A stretch of 64,000 bases of DNA, taken from positions 257,335,273-257,399,272 of the forward strand of contig CM060947.1 of NCBI GenBank assembly GCA_030765055.1, read 5' to 3'. This stretch comes from Mantis religiosa. Taxonomy: Eukaryota > Arthropoda > Insecta > Mantodea > Mantidae. Positions 21,061 to 31,937 of this stretch are shown piece after piece. The position numbers and the translations under genes were made by a program. The first letter of the stretch is position 1. Each line of letters starts with the position of its first letter. The notes below the pieces were generated by a model, which was not told the DNA's origin, made no database searches, and saw nothing but the letters and a program-made list of their open reading frames with translations.

Positions 21061-22114
21061 TATACACTCCCCAAACGTCGATTTCTAATCGTCTTTTCCC
21101 CTGGCTTGTTTTCCGACGAGATCTGGAATGTATGAAAGCTTCAGGTCTTATTCTCTTGTCAAGTTTGTATAAGTTATATGAATGCAAGGCGATCGTGTAT
21201 TGGCTTTATGTTCTTGACCATAAAGTATTATGCTTACGAGGTTTAATAAAACAAAAGACTGCCTCTAGGTGCGTTCTTATCTTGTCTTTCAGCCCATCCG
21301 TCTTACGCAATTACCGTGTAATTAACAAAAGAATGGCTTTAGACACTTTATTGTTAAGCCGCTGTTTCATTCATCATTCTTGGAGACTCGTGTCAACTTG
21401 ATCCTAAAAACAAAAAGGCTATCTATCTTTTCCTTCCCGTTTTTTTTTCTTTGCTTGCTTTATTACGTTTTTTTTCCCCCTCTCCTTGTCTCTTTACGTT
21501 ATTTCATTTCGTGTCTACGCTAGCCCTAGACGCTTTTTATCGCTTGAATGTAGGTCAAGAAGGCTTGGCGATAGATAAGACAAATAGATCCAACGAGGAA
21601 TGGAGAAACGGCAACTGTGCAAGTGGAGAGCCGCTTGTATATTTACATAGCAGCACGATATGGAAGAAAATTAAACAATCGCAGCGCGCTGCTGTGCGGT
21701 GTTTGTGTAGGAAAGCCGCGGCAGCGGCGGCTCCTGTTTAATTATTATAACCGCCGAGGATAGTGCGCCTCACTTTACTGTAAACATTTGTGAAGAATAG
21801 TTCATAGAAATGGGCAGAGATAGTTGTTAAGGGGGGGCACGAAGTGCTAAAAGCGACTTTTAAACTACTAAAGCTAGAGCCAAAGTAAACAAATTGGAAT
21901 GCATACCAGTTTATTCAAGATTATTTTTACAGTTTAGCAGTATATAGTTTTACTTTTGTCTCAAGAATTACATGATAAATTCAACATTTGAAGCCTAAAA
22001 ATTAATCCAAAATATATACGATAACCAAATGTGAAATGGACAACTTCCCTTAGCAAATACATCTGTTTCGACATAAAATTTTCAATAGCATAGTATGTAG
22101 TAGAAAAAAAACAC
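21061..22114. other. unassigned
   Basis: Frames at 21045-21401 and 21451-21741 plus show no recognised domain. The second ends in a short Arg/Ala-rich stretch. No repeat family matches. Confidence 0.3.
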
Positions 22115-22317
22115 TTAAAAACCTGATTTCGCACACTCAAAGCCACCTGAAACATCGTAGCACCTAACACACGTGCATTCAGCGTTGCTTAAACATGGTC
22201 CACAAACATACGTGTGGCTAAGTTGTATATGAACTTTTTCACCTGTAACTTCCTCATAGAGCAACCAAGCATTAAATAACTGCCAAGGACAACGCATTGA
22301 AAGAAAAACATGCATAG

Positions 22318-22801
22318 TGTAACTTTCTGGGTTCGTGAAATTAAAATTTCAATGGCAGAAACTCAAAATTTTCTTTATTTCCACCGAATTATAGTTGAAC
22401 ACTTGCCAATTACACAGAATTACGTAGCGCACACAATTACAATTCACCAGTTCGTCTGCCACAGGTCCACTCTGCACTCGCAATTACACGCAACTCCTCC
22501 GATGGACGTAGACAGTCTTCCGGTCCGTTCCCTCACTAGGTGCTCCTCACGGCTGCTCGCCAAGAACTGAACTGAACTCTTCTCCGGCTCGGCGCGTCGC
22601 TTATTTAAGACCAACTGATCTATCTAGAAGGTTCTGGGTTAGATGAAATATCCTGGATGTTCTAGAACACAGGGGGAGGGGAAAGAGACGGCAGAGCGAT
22701 CTTCCAGCCACCCCTCGTTACTGCTACAAGATAAATGGGTAGGCGTGGGTGAATGTTTCTCGACCCTCACTCAGCCATCAGTTGGCCGTGCCTGGGTGAC
22801 A
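22318..22801 (-). mobile_element. solo LTR, copy 1 (inside piggyBac)
   Basis: A 484-bp segment with TG...CA ends (TGTAACTTTC to GGGTGACA) and a 4-bp target duplication ATAG at 22314-22317 and 22802-22805. It shares about 270 bp of strong similarity with 45193-45725, including CACAATTACAATTCACCAG and TTCGTCTGCCAC. Read on the minus strand it has a TATA-like TTAAATAAG at 22602-22610 and AATAAA near 22383, giving U3-R-U5 order. No internal retroviral-type sequence flanks it, so it is a solo LTR left by recombination. Confidence 0.85.
22654..22668. promoter_or_regulatory. heat-shock-element-like motif in LTR U3
   Basis: TGGATGTTCTAGAAC fits the alternating GAA/TTC 5-bp pattern of heat-shock elements with one mismatch in the first unit. 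A second two-unit site, GAAGGTTC, is at 22627-22634. Both lie upstream of the LTR TATA-like box in minus orientation. Function is inferred. Confidence 0.45.
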
Positions 22802-23440
22802 ATAGCCTACCTTCTGCATCCATATTTCACTGTATACAGTCGAGACATTTGATCGATGACGTCAACGCCGTACTTGGTGTTATTGTAGTACGCCACTGAT
22901 TCTGGTAGCTTTTTAGAATCTTGTTTATTTATAGTAACTGTGTCATGCATTGAACTCAAAAGAAGTAGATACTTTATTCCAAAATTGTCCGGTTTATTGC
23001 TCATATATTGAATAAAAGAGCATCTAGCCTTGCAAGGAAACAGTTGCTCATCTACAGTGATATTTTCACTTGAAATGTAACACTGCAAGGAATTGACAAT
23101 AAAAGGATTCCAGAAAGCAGCAGCTGTTGGACAGCGATCTGTAGGTGATTTTTGAGAACGCGTGTCCTTGTCAGCAAATCGCATAAACCACAAAATTTCA
23201 GCGAATTTGTTGCTGCTCATTTTGTAGCTGAAAAATGGTGTTCCCCAGGTATTCAACCATAACAACTTCAGTGGAAAGTTTTCGCTCCAACACCTCGTAA
23301 ATACATAAGTGGTAGCACGAATTGCGCCACTTGGGCAATAAAGTTTTCTTGATCATCGGCAAAGGGTCTGCAGAGTGCCATAAACCAATCAGGAAGGAAA
23401 AAAACAGATGTGGACAGATCCGAAGGCTATTTTTCACACT

Positions 23441-25353
23441 TTCGTAACCGTCAAAATGAGTGATGGCTGTCCTTCTAGTAGGATTTGTTTGTACCAGTTT
23501 TTAGACAGGTCCAAAATGCTTAATTCCTTGTGGACGTGTTTGTCATTAGTAATTATTTAATCTTGTGGAACATAGGAAGTGTAGTAAAACATAAGCAAGA
23601 AATATGTCGCGGTCCTTCTGGTGTTAATTTTTGTACTAGTAACTAAAGAAGTGTATGTACCAGTTTTCAATCCAAAATGTAACTGCGTTCTTGAATAAAT
23701 TTGTTAAAATCTTTTTACCTAAAATCAAAATCGATCTTCTTAGACAGTTAGTGCAGAATAGATCCCATTTTGTTACAATCAAATCCCTTAATAACTTGAT
23801 AACAAATGAACGGAAACCGATTTCTGAAACTCTGCATAATTATTTTTTTAAAATTATTTTATGTGTCAAGTCAAAACAGCTCCAAAAATCAGTGCTTGGT
23901 CACAGTAAGTACTTTTTAAAAATTAAACTATGATCAGTTTCATCGTTCGTAAGTTCGCTGCATTCAAACATGTGGGCGTACCATTTAAATCATGGAGAGA
24001 CATTTAACCAGCGTTTTAAAATTGGTGTCCAAAATAGACGTTGCGTTTGCCATAGGGGTATGAAACTTCTTAAACAAGTAAATTAAATTATCATGCATAT
24101 TTTACAAAAGGAAAAAGTAGATCCCCCCCCCCCTTAAACATGGGCCATTTTGTTACTTCCACGGGCACTGTTAATTCAGGGACTCTCAAAACGCGCCTTT
24201 ATACTGAAGTGTTGCAATCGTGTGCGGAAAATAAAAGAAGTTATGAAACTTAAAAATGTAATTATTTCCTCAGTTTTCCCACTGATATTCCAATCAAGAG
24301 ATTGTTATTGGCCGATAAACGTTAAAAAATCACAAACAGCGGTGCAATAAAGTGATTAAAATTATTTTTCACAGCACTAGTTCTCCTTATTTTGCCTCTG
24401 GTAAGGTTATTAATTCTGTTTGTGGACCATTTTGCTTTTATTGCAGATGTAGCATCGAAGTTTTCCCTCTCGATCGTTTTCGCTTTTAATGAACACCGCA
24501 CGCGGCGCTGCTATCGCTCCTGTGCACCCAAATCTGCGAAAGATGAAAGTATGGCAGTAATGACACGTAAGCTGTTGATCGGAAGGGCACAGTTCCGGAA
24601 AAAGCAATTAACGTTAGCTAAAAATTTTAGTAGCTCTTCGGGAGTTACCATGACGACAAATCCAGTGACAGCTGCGCATCTGTTTTCTTTTTAATCCTCT
24701 CAGGGAAATGTCGTGGCCATTTATGCAAGATGAGTTGTTTATTTACAAGTCAACCTTCAACGCGTCTGTTGTAATTTTTGCATTTTAACTGTTATGATTG
24801 TCTCTGTATGTATTTAAACTGAACCTACGCTTAAAAGAGAGGTTCTAAAATACCGTAAATTATAAAAGATAAATCCAAATTACCAATTTTGCTAATTTTA
24901 ACCGAACGAAGGACTTTCAAAGGTAAGTAAATATTCGTGGTTGTAGATTAGTATATCATATGCATTTTCAGGTAGCTTAAATTTAAATTCGTATCGTGTT
25001 ACGCTTCAGTTGTCAAATTTGAAAGTGTAAATTATATCTCAAATATAACTAGGCAACAGAAAACAATTGTTGAATGTTTCGAGCACTTCTTGAGGCAATT
25101 ACTACTAATTTTGGGTTGACAAAAACAAATATGACAATGAAAACTTTTATTAGCTCTAGTTTCTATGATATACACAAGGTGTAAGTATTACATATTAACG
25201 GATTGAGATAAAAAGGGTACATTTTAATTACATACATGCTAACAACAATGAAATTGCTTTTGATTTTTTAACTAGTAATTACATGTTAAGAGTTCTAAAT
25301 TGCTGTAAAAATACTTCGCAGATAGTCGCGTCTGAAGAGAATCATGTGGTTGC
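23441..25353. other. unassigned
   Basis: AT-rich; frames at 23655-23933 and 24392-24694 plus show no recognised domain. A C10 run lies at about 24123. The left part may hold more decayed piggyBac sequence, but I could not align it. Confidence 0.3.
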
Positions 25354-25683
25354 CTATTGACTTCGTCGTCTTTTACCTTGCCTCTTGTGATGGACTTCCG
25401 CAGAATCCCTATACAAAGACCAACAGCAATCCTCAAGCATTACTTCATTCCAACGACCCTGGTATCTTTGTTCCATAACAGAAATGTCCTGATGGAATCT
25501 CTCCCCATGTCCATCACTAACAGCTCCACAACTAGGAGGGGAAAAGTCTAGGTGGGAGTGGAGAAAATGGATCCTAAGGGACATGTTGCATCCAAGGTTA
25601 CGGTATTTTTTCAGGAGCACTGTCACCAAATGCTTGTAGTTGTCATCTATGGTATTTTGACAGGTGTGCCAGCTTCCCCACAA
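25354..25683 (-). pseudogene. conserved arthropod orphan protein fragment
   Basis: A 109-codon frame that includes LLKKYRNLGCNMSLRIHFLHSHLDF, HGERFHQDISVMEQRYQGRW and LEDCCWSLYRD, ending in a basic tail RQGKRRRSQ. This HLD...GERFHQD...MEKRYQG...DYCW pattern recurs in many uncharacterised proteins predicted from arthropod and cnidarian genomes, often in multi-copy and repeat-associated contexts. No biochemical function is known to me. Only the C-terminal end is present, and the upstream side has no extension in frame, so it is probably a broken copy. A transposon origin is plausible but unproven. Confidence 0.6.
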
Positions 25684-26234
25684 AATAAATCACCCACATT
25701 TAAAATCTTTACTCTAAAAAAATGAAATGTCACTTTATCTTCAAAACAATAGCTAATCTATCATTTTATGGTGATTTTAGAATTCATCAGATGGAAATAT
25801 ATGTAGATTCACTATATTTAAGCCCAAAACATTTTCATTCTTGCCCAGTGTATTTTAACTAATTTTCCCAGTAATGCTTTTTGAAGTCATGTAAGTGTTA
25901 CAAGTGTTACATTCCCTTCCATTTTCTACAAATATTTTTGATTGTTATACTTAGATTTTAATATTTAAAAGAAGATGTTTTTGGTTAATAGAAAAGTAAG
26001 CCGGGTGATTCGGAATGGCAAGAAAACCGGATTAGTGTATTGTTTTGTTGTAATGAAAAAGTTAACTACCCGAGACAGTTGACTGTGAAATACGATTGTC
26101 TTTCTTTAGTGTATGTGAGAAAACGAGCTCTTTTCCGGAAAGGAAGTATGTAATTGCTCTATTTCTGTCATTTTATTACCTTTTAGGTTCGTTTGAGATG
26201 TATTTATAAGAAATATACATTCAAATTGCTCCAG
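25684..26234. other. unassigned
   Basis: AT-rich sequence without recognised coding or repeat content. Confidence 0.3.
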
Positions 26235-26895
26235 AAACTTTCAGTAAGGCAATTAATGGTTCTTGCCCACTAGCCGTGTGTAGCACGCACTATGAATGGA
26301 TAGAGCCAGACTGAAATATTCAATGCCATAGCCGAGATTTGAACCACGGATCTTCTGGTTGCCGTCCAGCCGCTCTAATTGTTAAGCTACTATGGCCAAT
26401 GTGCCAACATGACATTAAATTCTCCAACTGACTCATGTTTTTCTCGGTAAACCACTAGGAGTTCTCATAAACACATGAGACAACTACCTTAATGGTGACT
26501 TACTATGCTGTAAGTACTTTAAGACCAGGGCTTTATAGTTCGGACCACTATTAGGTACAACTGACTCGTGTTTTTCTCGGTAAACCACTAGGAGTTCTCA
26601 TAAACACATGAGACAACTACCTTAATGACGACTTACTATGCTGTAAGTACTTTAAGGTCCGGGCTTTATAGTTCGGACCACTATTAGGTACAACTGACTC
26701 GTGTTTTTCTCGGTAAACCACTAGGAGTTCTCATAAACACATGAGACAACTACCTTAATGGTGACTTACTATGCTGTAAGTAGTTTTAAGGTCCGGGCTT
26801 TATAGTTCGTACCACTATTAGGTACAATTAATGGAAATTAATTGTTCTTTCACACTAGTGGTGGGTAGGACGCACTAGGAATGGATAAAGCGAGC
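26235..26895 (-). repeat. element F with three 133-bp internal repeats
   Basis: Left end AATTAATGG and ACTAGCCGTGTGTAG; then a tRNA-like module on the minus strand (26320-26395: TAGCTTAAC...GGCTGGACGGCAACCAG...GTGGTTCAAATC). It is followed by three tandem 133-bp units starting CAACTGACTC at 26425, 26558 and 26691, each with GGTAAACCACTAGGAGTTC, AACACATGAGACAACTACC and GGACCACTATTAGGTAC. It closes with AATTAATGGAAATTAATTG. The tRNA-like part lacks U33 and has a mispaired T stem in the best copies, so it is a tRNA-derived module, not a tRNA gene. Confidence 0.8.
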
Positions 26896-27069
26896 CTGAA
26901 AAATTCATTCATTCAGTAATGTCATGTTGACACTTTGGCATCACTCGGAGAAGTATCAAGAGTACAATTTTGAGAAGACGGAACAAAATCTAGTCGCTTG
27001 TGGCTAGATCTGGTGAGTCAAGCAGTTCAAACCGTAATTCCTAGATTTTCGCTCTTGCTACCGCTGAGG

Positions 27070-27874
27070 TGTTAGACGGTGAGTTGCCTTCGTGAAACAG
27101 GATTTCATTTTTCTACAAATGTGACCATATTTCCTCAAATTCTGCCTTCAGCCTGTCAAGTAGTGATGTGTAGTACGCTCCTGTAATGGTTTTTTTTCCT
27201 TTTCGGAGATAATCGCTTAAAATAACTCCGTGATTATCCAAAAAAAACAGTCGCAATCACTTTCGCAGCCGAAGAAAATTGTTTTAGCTCTTTTTGGAGG
27301 AAGTTCCCCTTTTTGCAGTCAACTATTTGTGGACTGTATTTTTATTTCGGGCGTATAATGATGTATCTAAGTTTCATCTACAGTAATTATTCGGCGCCAA
27401 AACTCGGGTGAAAAACACGTTCTTTTGACATGTTCATAGTCTCTGCTATCTCTATCACTTCAATTCGGCGTTCGTCTTGCACCATTTGGTGAACCTTGGT
27501 GATGTTTTCGTCGGTAGTTGCAGATTTTAGATGTCCCGAGCGTTCGTCGTCTCCCAAACTATTTTGTCCAAAATTTCGCTGTGGTAAATGATGATGCACA
27601 GTCCCAATACACGGAATCCAACTCATCTTCATTTTGCGTAGGCGTATTGCCCTTCATAAACAAATATTTAATGACAGCTTGATACCCCGATTTTGTCAAT
27701 TTTCAAAAAAATACACACATCAACTCACTCAAACATCTGTTGCATAACAACTGAGCGTCCATAATGGCCGAAACGTTGGTAACTGTCAACAGATGAGGAA
27801 CGAAATTTACCAGTTTTTATTTACGAGTGCTGCCATCTTCATGTTGAGGTCCGAGACTTTTCTGACCACCCTCG
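27070..27874 (-). mobile_element. mariner element, internally deleted
   Basis: The 5' end is defined by the complement of the terminal motif GACTTTTCTGACCACCCTCG followed by TA at 27875-27876. The N-terminal frame (27632-27387 minus) reads MSWIPCIGTVHHHLPQRNF, DDERSGHLKSATTDENITKVHQM and AETMNMSKERVFH, then jumps to FGAE and into sequence matching the DETW region, the RPK/KYSPQIVDCKKGELPPKRAK stretch and a final ENMVTFVEKQNPVSRR-like end with stops. A segment between the helix-turn-helix and the first catalytic Asp is missing. It is related to the copy at 56575-57545. The other terminal repeat was not found. Confidence 0.75.
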
Positions 27875-28590
27875 TACGTACTATGGGTGAGTGTAGCATA
27901 TCATTTGAGTAAAAGTCTCGATACTTGCATTGCTCCGGAAGTATATTTTAGGATGCAGCTGAAACTAAATTAAAATTTCTTTTCTGGAGAATAGTTTTTG
28001 TTAAACTCGCAATTTATTCCTGGGTATTTGTTTAAAAATTGTAGTACCTATACTTTTCTCAAATAACCAGTAGTTACTCATTATTTCACTCTTCGACATA
28101 CAAAGATGTCACTTAGGCAACCTGTTTCAAAACACATGACTGTCACTTTGACTAATGTATTTCCATATTGTATTTTTATTGCAATTAACCAAGTATTAAA
28201 CCAAACCTGTAAAATCTACAGAAGAACCTAAAGAGTTTTCAGCCTCGTTTTATGCAGAGGTAAACGACGTACTTTCCAACGAGGCAGAATTCTATGATTA
28301 AACAAAGATAATGGTAGTTTTGTTACTAATTGGCTGTTAATTGTTGAATTGGGAGTGGAATAGAGGGCTCAAGGGAACCTAAGTTCAAGGATAGGTTTGC
28401 TCCCGGGAGATGCAGTTTCCAGTTAGCGATGATTAGCATGGGATATCCCGAAGTTAGGTGGATTATATTGACTCTGGTACTGCAATAGATGGCGCCATCG
28501 CAACGTGTACTTCCACATTACATTTACTTTTCTTTCACGTGTATATAGTGTACTCTCGTGACGTAGTGTGGTCACAGTTAATGCTCAAGA
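27875..28590. other. unassigned
   Basis: No recognised feature. Confidence 0.3.
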
Positions 28591-28770
28591 GAAACATTAT
28601 CTTATTGTAGATACAAGGGAATATAGTAGAGTTTATGTGATAGTCAAATATTTTATATACATGACTTTCTCTACTCTTGTACAAACACTTATTGCTCTAT
28701 CTACTTCAAGATAAACATTATCTTATTGTAGTTACAGGGGAATACAGTAAAGTTTAAGTGATAGTGAATT
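28591..28770 (+). repeat. satellite A, about 1.5 units
   Basis: Starts within a unit at AAACATTATCTTATTG, runs through one full unit and stops at AAGTGATAGTGAATTATT, close to the usual stop phase. Confidence 0.85.
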
Positions 28771-29297
28771 ATTATAAAACTTGTTTTCTAGGTGACGTGT
28801 TTGTAATTACATTCTCTTTACATATAGAAAAGTAAAGAATTGAAAAATGTCTTACTGTTTGAAAAAAGAAGATTACGTATTTAAATGCTAACGAATAAAT
28901 AACAAATAAATTGTGCATTTTGAAAAGACATGCAGTTTTTAATGACGTAAGATTTTGTCTCTCCCTTACAGATCGCTTGTTATAAAAGAGGCATTCAGAA
29001 ATAAGAGCAGATCTGAGGATATTTCCAGAAATTTGAAAACAATATATTTTGCCAGTTAAATAACCCAAACATTTGATCATTTAAAATCTTAAAAGCAGTT
29101 TTAAGAATCTAGAACCTTTAGACAGTAGTTTGGAGTGGCAAATTGTATTGGAAAATGCTGAAATTAAATACACACCTCCTTTAATATTTGGTGGCCTTAA
29201 AATATGTATTTGTATTGAAGTCCCCCTATTTCATTCTGGAACACCAGATTTGTTACTGATGATCTCTTTTAGTAATACATTGTTTCTGTTTTTTCAG
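28771..29297. other. unassigned
   Basis: No recognised element apart from the short shared motif at 28785-28810 (see 3899-5809). Confidence 0.3.
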
Positions 29298-29343
29298 GTA
29301 AGTAGTGCTCCATCATCCTACAGCTAGTTGCCATGGGAGACGA
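29298..29343 (+). other. candidate host micro-exon with start codon
   Basis: A strong polypyrimidine tract (TTGTTTCTGTTTTTTCAG) ends at 29297. The 46-nt candidate exon carries GTTGCCATGG (Kozak-like ATG at 29333), reads M-G-D plus two bases, and is followed by GTAAGTGAG, a consensus 5' splice site. If real it is a 5' UTR/first-coding exon of a host gene, making the surrounding repeats intronic. No downstream exon was identified. CAG at 29321-29323 is an alternative acceptor. Confidence 0.3.
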
Positions 29344-30109
29344 GTAAGTGAGATTTCATTTATTTAATCACTTCTATTATAAGGTAAGACCTCTGAAAGG
29401 TTTCAAGTATCAGGATGTCTTTTCAGTATCTCTCTGACATTTATACCATTTATTCATTAACCGTTGAGGTTGGTATACTGCACTTTAGTACAGTAAATTA
29501 TAATAAAATAATGCATTTAAAATTAAATTAATAATTTCAGTTTAACTTCAACAGTTTGATATCTTGAGTCCAAAACCTTCTTTCTTTTTTTTTCTTTAGA
29601 GAAAGATTCATGTCCATGAAATTCAGTTAGTACCACTTGTTATTGAAGTGTTCTGCTTTTTCCAAGGATGTGAGAGGAATATTTGAAGAAACACCACTCT
29701 CATAAATTACACTTTCCATGGAATATTTTTCGAGTCGTCTGATTTTCAATAAAATACATTTTCAGATGCTTTATTTCAGTTAAAACGAATATCCTCATAT
29801 TTTGAGAATATCCACAAAAAGCCTCTTGATCTTGAAAGACCTGTACACGAATAATAAAATATAATAAAACGCTGGAATCTTGCTAAACCTGATATATAAC
29901 ATACAGAATAGATGCTTAAGCCATTTTAGTTTGTATTTATCTATTCTTTATTTATTTTTATTCTTTTGTTCCCAATGAACCCCTTAAGAAATACTTCTTT
30001 ATAAATGTTTCACCATTTAAACAAACATATTTCCCTCAAATGGGAAGTAAACTTTATGGATTTTCAGCGTCCTTTTAAGCTATTTGGTCAGGTCAAATAA
30101 TGAATAAAT
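29344..30109. other. unassigned AT-rich sequence
   Basis: AT-rich, no coding or repeat feature. Another acceptor-like tract lies near 29600 but leads to a stop within about ten codons. Confidence 0.3.
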
Positions 30110-30791
30110 GAAATAGATGAAATGATGCTCAAATAACTCCAGGGCCAACAGAGCATAGACGTCCCGAACATTCGTCTTTCTGGATAAGAGACAACCTCCA
30201 AAGTTAAGTCATATCGGACAATGAATGAAATAATGTTCATATGAGTACAGGGTACATAGAGCTACAGTTAGCTGACATTCACCTTTCAGGATAAGGGAAA
30301 GCCTCCAACGTTAAGGCACATCGGACGATGAATGAAATGAGATTTAAATGAGTAAAGGGTAAATAGAGCTTAGAGTTACCAGATCTTTGTCTTTCAAGAT
30401 ATGGGAAAACCTCAAACGTTAAGTCATATCGTACGATGAATGAAATGATGCTCAAATGAGTACATGGTACATGGAGCTTAGAGTTAGCAGACATTCATCT
30501 TTCAGGATAAGGGTAAGTCTCCAACGTTAAATCATACCGGACGACGAATGAAATGATGTTCAAATGAGTACAGGGTACATACAGCTTAGAGTAACCAGAC
30601 ATTCATCTTTCAGGATAAGGAGAAACCTCCAACGTTAAGTCATATCGAACAATGAATGAAATGATGCCCAAGTGAGCACAGGGTACATAGAGCTTAGAGT
30701 TACCAGACATTCATCTTTCAGGATAAAGGAAAACCTCCATCGTTAAGGCCCAAATGACCTTGTCGACGGGCCCTAAAACACCACACACACA

Positions 30792-30860
<69 letters not shown>

Positions 30861-31250
30861 CATCGTTAAGTCACATGGGACGATGAATGAAATGATGTTC
30901 AAATGAGTACAGGGTACATAGAGCTAAGGTTTCCAGACATTCATCTTTCAGGATGAGGAAGAACCTGCAATGAAATGAAATGATGCTCAAATGAGTACAG
31001 GGTACATAGAGCTAATAGCTAGCAGACCTTGATCTTGTGGTATAAGGCAAAGCCTCCGAAGATAACTCATATCGGACGATGCATGTTCAAATGAGTACGG
31101 GGTACAGGGTATATAGAGCTTAGAATTAACAGACATTCCTCTTTCAGGAGAAGAGCAAATTCCGGAAAAAATACATCATCTTGACCGGGTTTAGAACTCG
31201 GGATCTCTTGAACATAACGAAGGCCCGCTACGTACCCCTACAGTTGCGTG
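30110..31250 (-). repeat. satellite C array with SINE-C head
   Basis: Minus-strand tandem units (complement landmarks ACCTCCAACGTTAAGTCATAT, cut here to ACCTCCAACGTTAAG, CGATGAATGAAATGATG, TCAAATGAGTACAGGGTAC, CATAGAGCTTAGAGTTACC), about nine copies. At the upstream (high-coordinate) end, 31160-31250 in minus sense contains the tRNA-like SINE-C head (AGCGGGCC...GAGTTCTAAACCCGG). The block is thus one SINE head with its tail domain multiplied downstream. A retroposon tail with (CA)n is inserted at 30748-30857. Confidence 0.8.
30748..30857 (+). mobile_element. severely truncated retroposon tail with (CA)n
   Basis: Flanked by a 13-bp direct duplication CTCCATCGTTAAG (30735-30747 and 30858-30870). 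The insert is about 30 nt of AATGACCTTGTCGACGGGCC-type sequence, CTAAAACACC, then about 40 CA repeats. The non-repeat part resembles LINE/SINE 3' tails of the GACCTC...GCGCCC type, also seen at 43510-43580. Confidence 0.75.
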
Positions 31251-31935
31251 CAGCAGTTAAAAGTGATGTACTTATTTATTTACTTATTGTTAATGTTTTT
31301 ACCGACGGTATAATCACCTTTTGGCACTGAACTCTAACTCCCTAGAGGTGTTTCGAACCGCTAACACTGTAGCTTCCGTTATAGCGGTCGTATATTTTTA
31401 ATTTAATCCAAAGCGGTTCAATATATTCTCACAGTATCGGTAAACGTGGTAAGCCGTAGTCCTATATTCATGGATGTTGATGGCACAATATATTTTACAG
31501 CTTCTTATTATGTATTCCACTGTGCTAGGGAAACAAATGCCTGTCTTTGCAATGCGCCGTAAAAGCGATTTCTTTACCTGATTTATTCGAGAGGCTTAAC
31601 CTGCGCCGCTAGCCCATGAATAGAAAACGGCTTTACTCCTGCTGTTTGTATATTCTTACACGTCGGCTATCAGCGTACCGTATTTAATACACAGAGCTGC
31701 CGGGAAATATAGCAGACAAGGAATTGTTAGCACATAGCAAGCTTCAAGTTTAATGTAGTAACTTTGGTAGACGTTGAACGGTTATTGATATAATTTGTAC
31801 GTTACTCAAGTGTTTTGCTGTGATCGGGTTTATCAAACTTGACAAGAGAAATCCCTACTTGACACTTGTCATTGTTTTTACGTAAATTATTGATACTACA
31901 ATGGTTACAGTTTACTTACAAAACTTACTTCAAAT
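31251..31935. other. unassigned
   Basis: No recognised feature between satellite C and the Tc1 element. Confidence 0.3.
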
Positions 31936-31937
31936 AC

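Larger units (their letters stand above)
22115..23440 (-). pseudogene. piggyBac-like transposase, deleted and split by an LTR
   Basis: In minus sense: WLNTWGTPFFSYKMSSNKFAEILWF (near 23260), then FIVNSLQCYI, ENITVDEQLFPCKARC holding the first catalytic Asp, FIQYMSNKPDNFGIKY, then a jump to LLSSMHDTV and SVAYYNNTKYGVDVIDQM holding the third. The region with the second catalytic Asp (DNWF-like) is missing, so a large internal deletion occurred. The frame is cut at CRR near 22810 by the solo LTR and resumes at MRCPWQLFNAWLLYEEVTG, ending in the Cys-rich tail (CGPCLSNAECTCVRC) usual for piggyBac transposases. Inactive. Ends of the DNA element were not located. Confidence 0.85.

Noticed and set aside
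29590..29632. second exon following the candidate micro-exon
   Set aside because: The acceptor-like tract is good, but the joined frame reaches a stop after about ten codons, so a coding exon is not supported.
30711..30902. ORF with a long Val-Cys repeat
   Set aside because: It is a translation of the (CA)n microsatellite.
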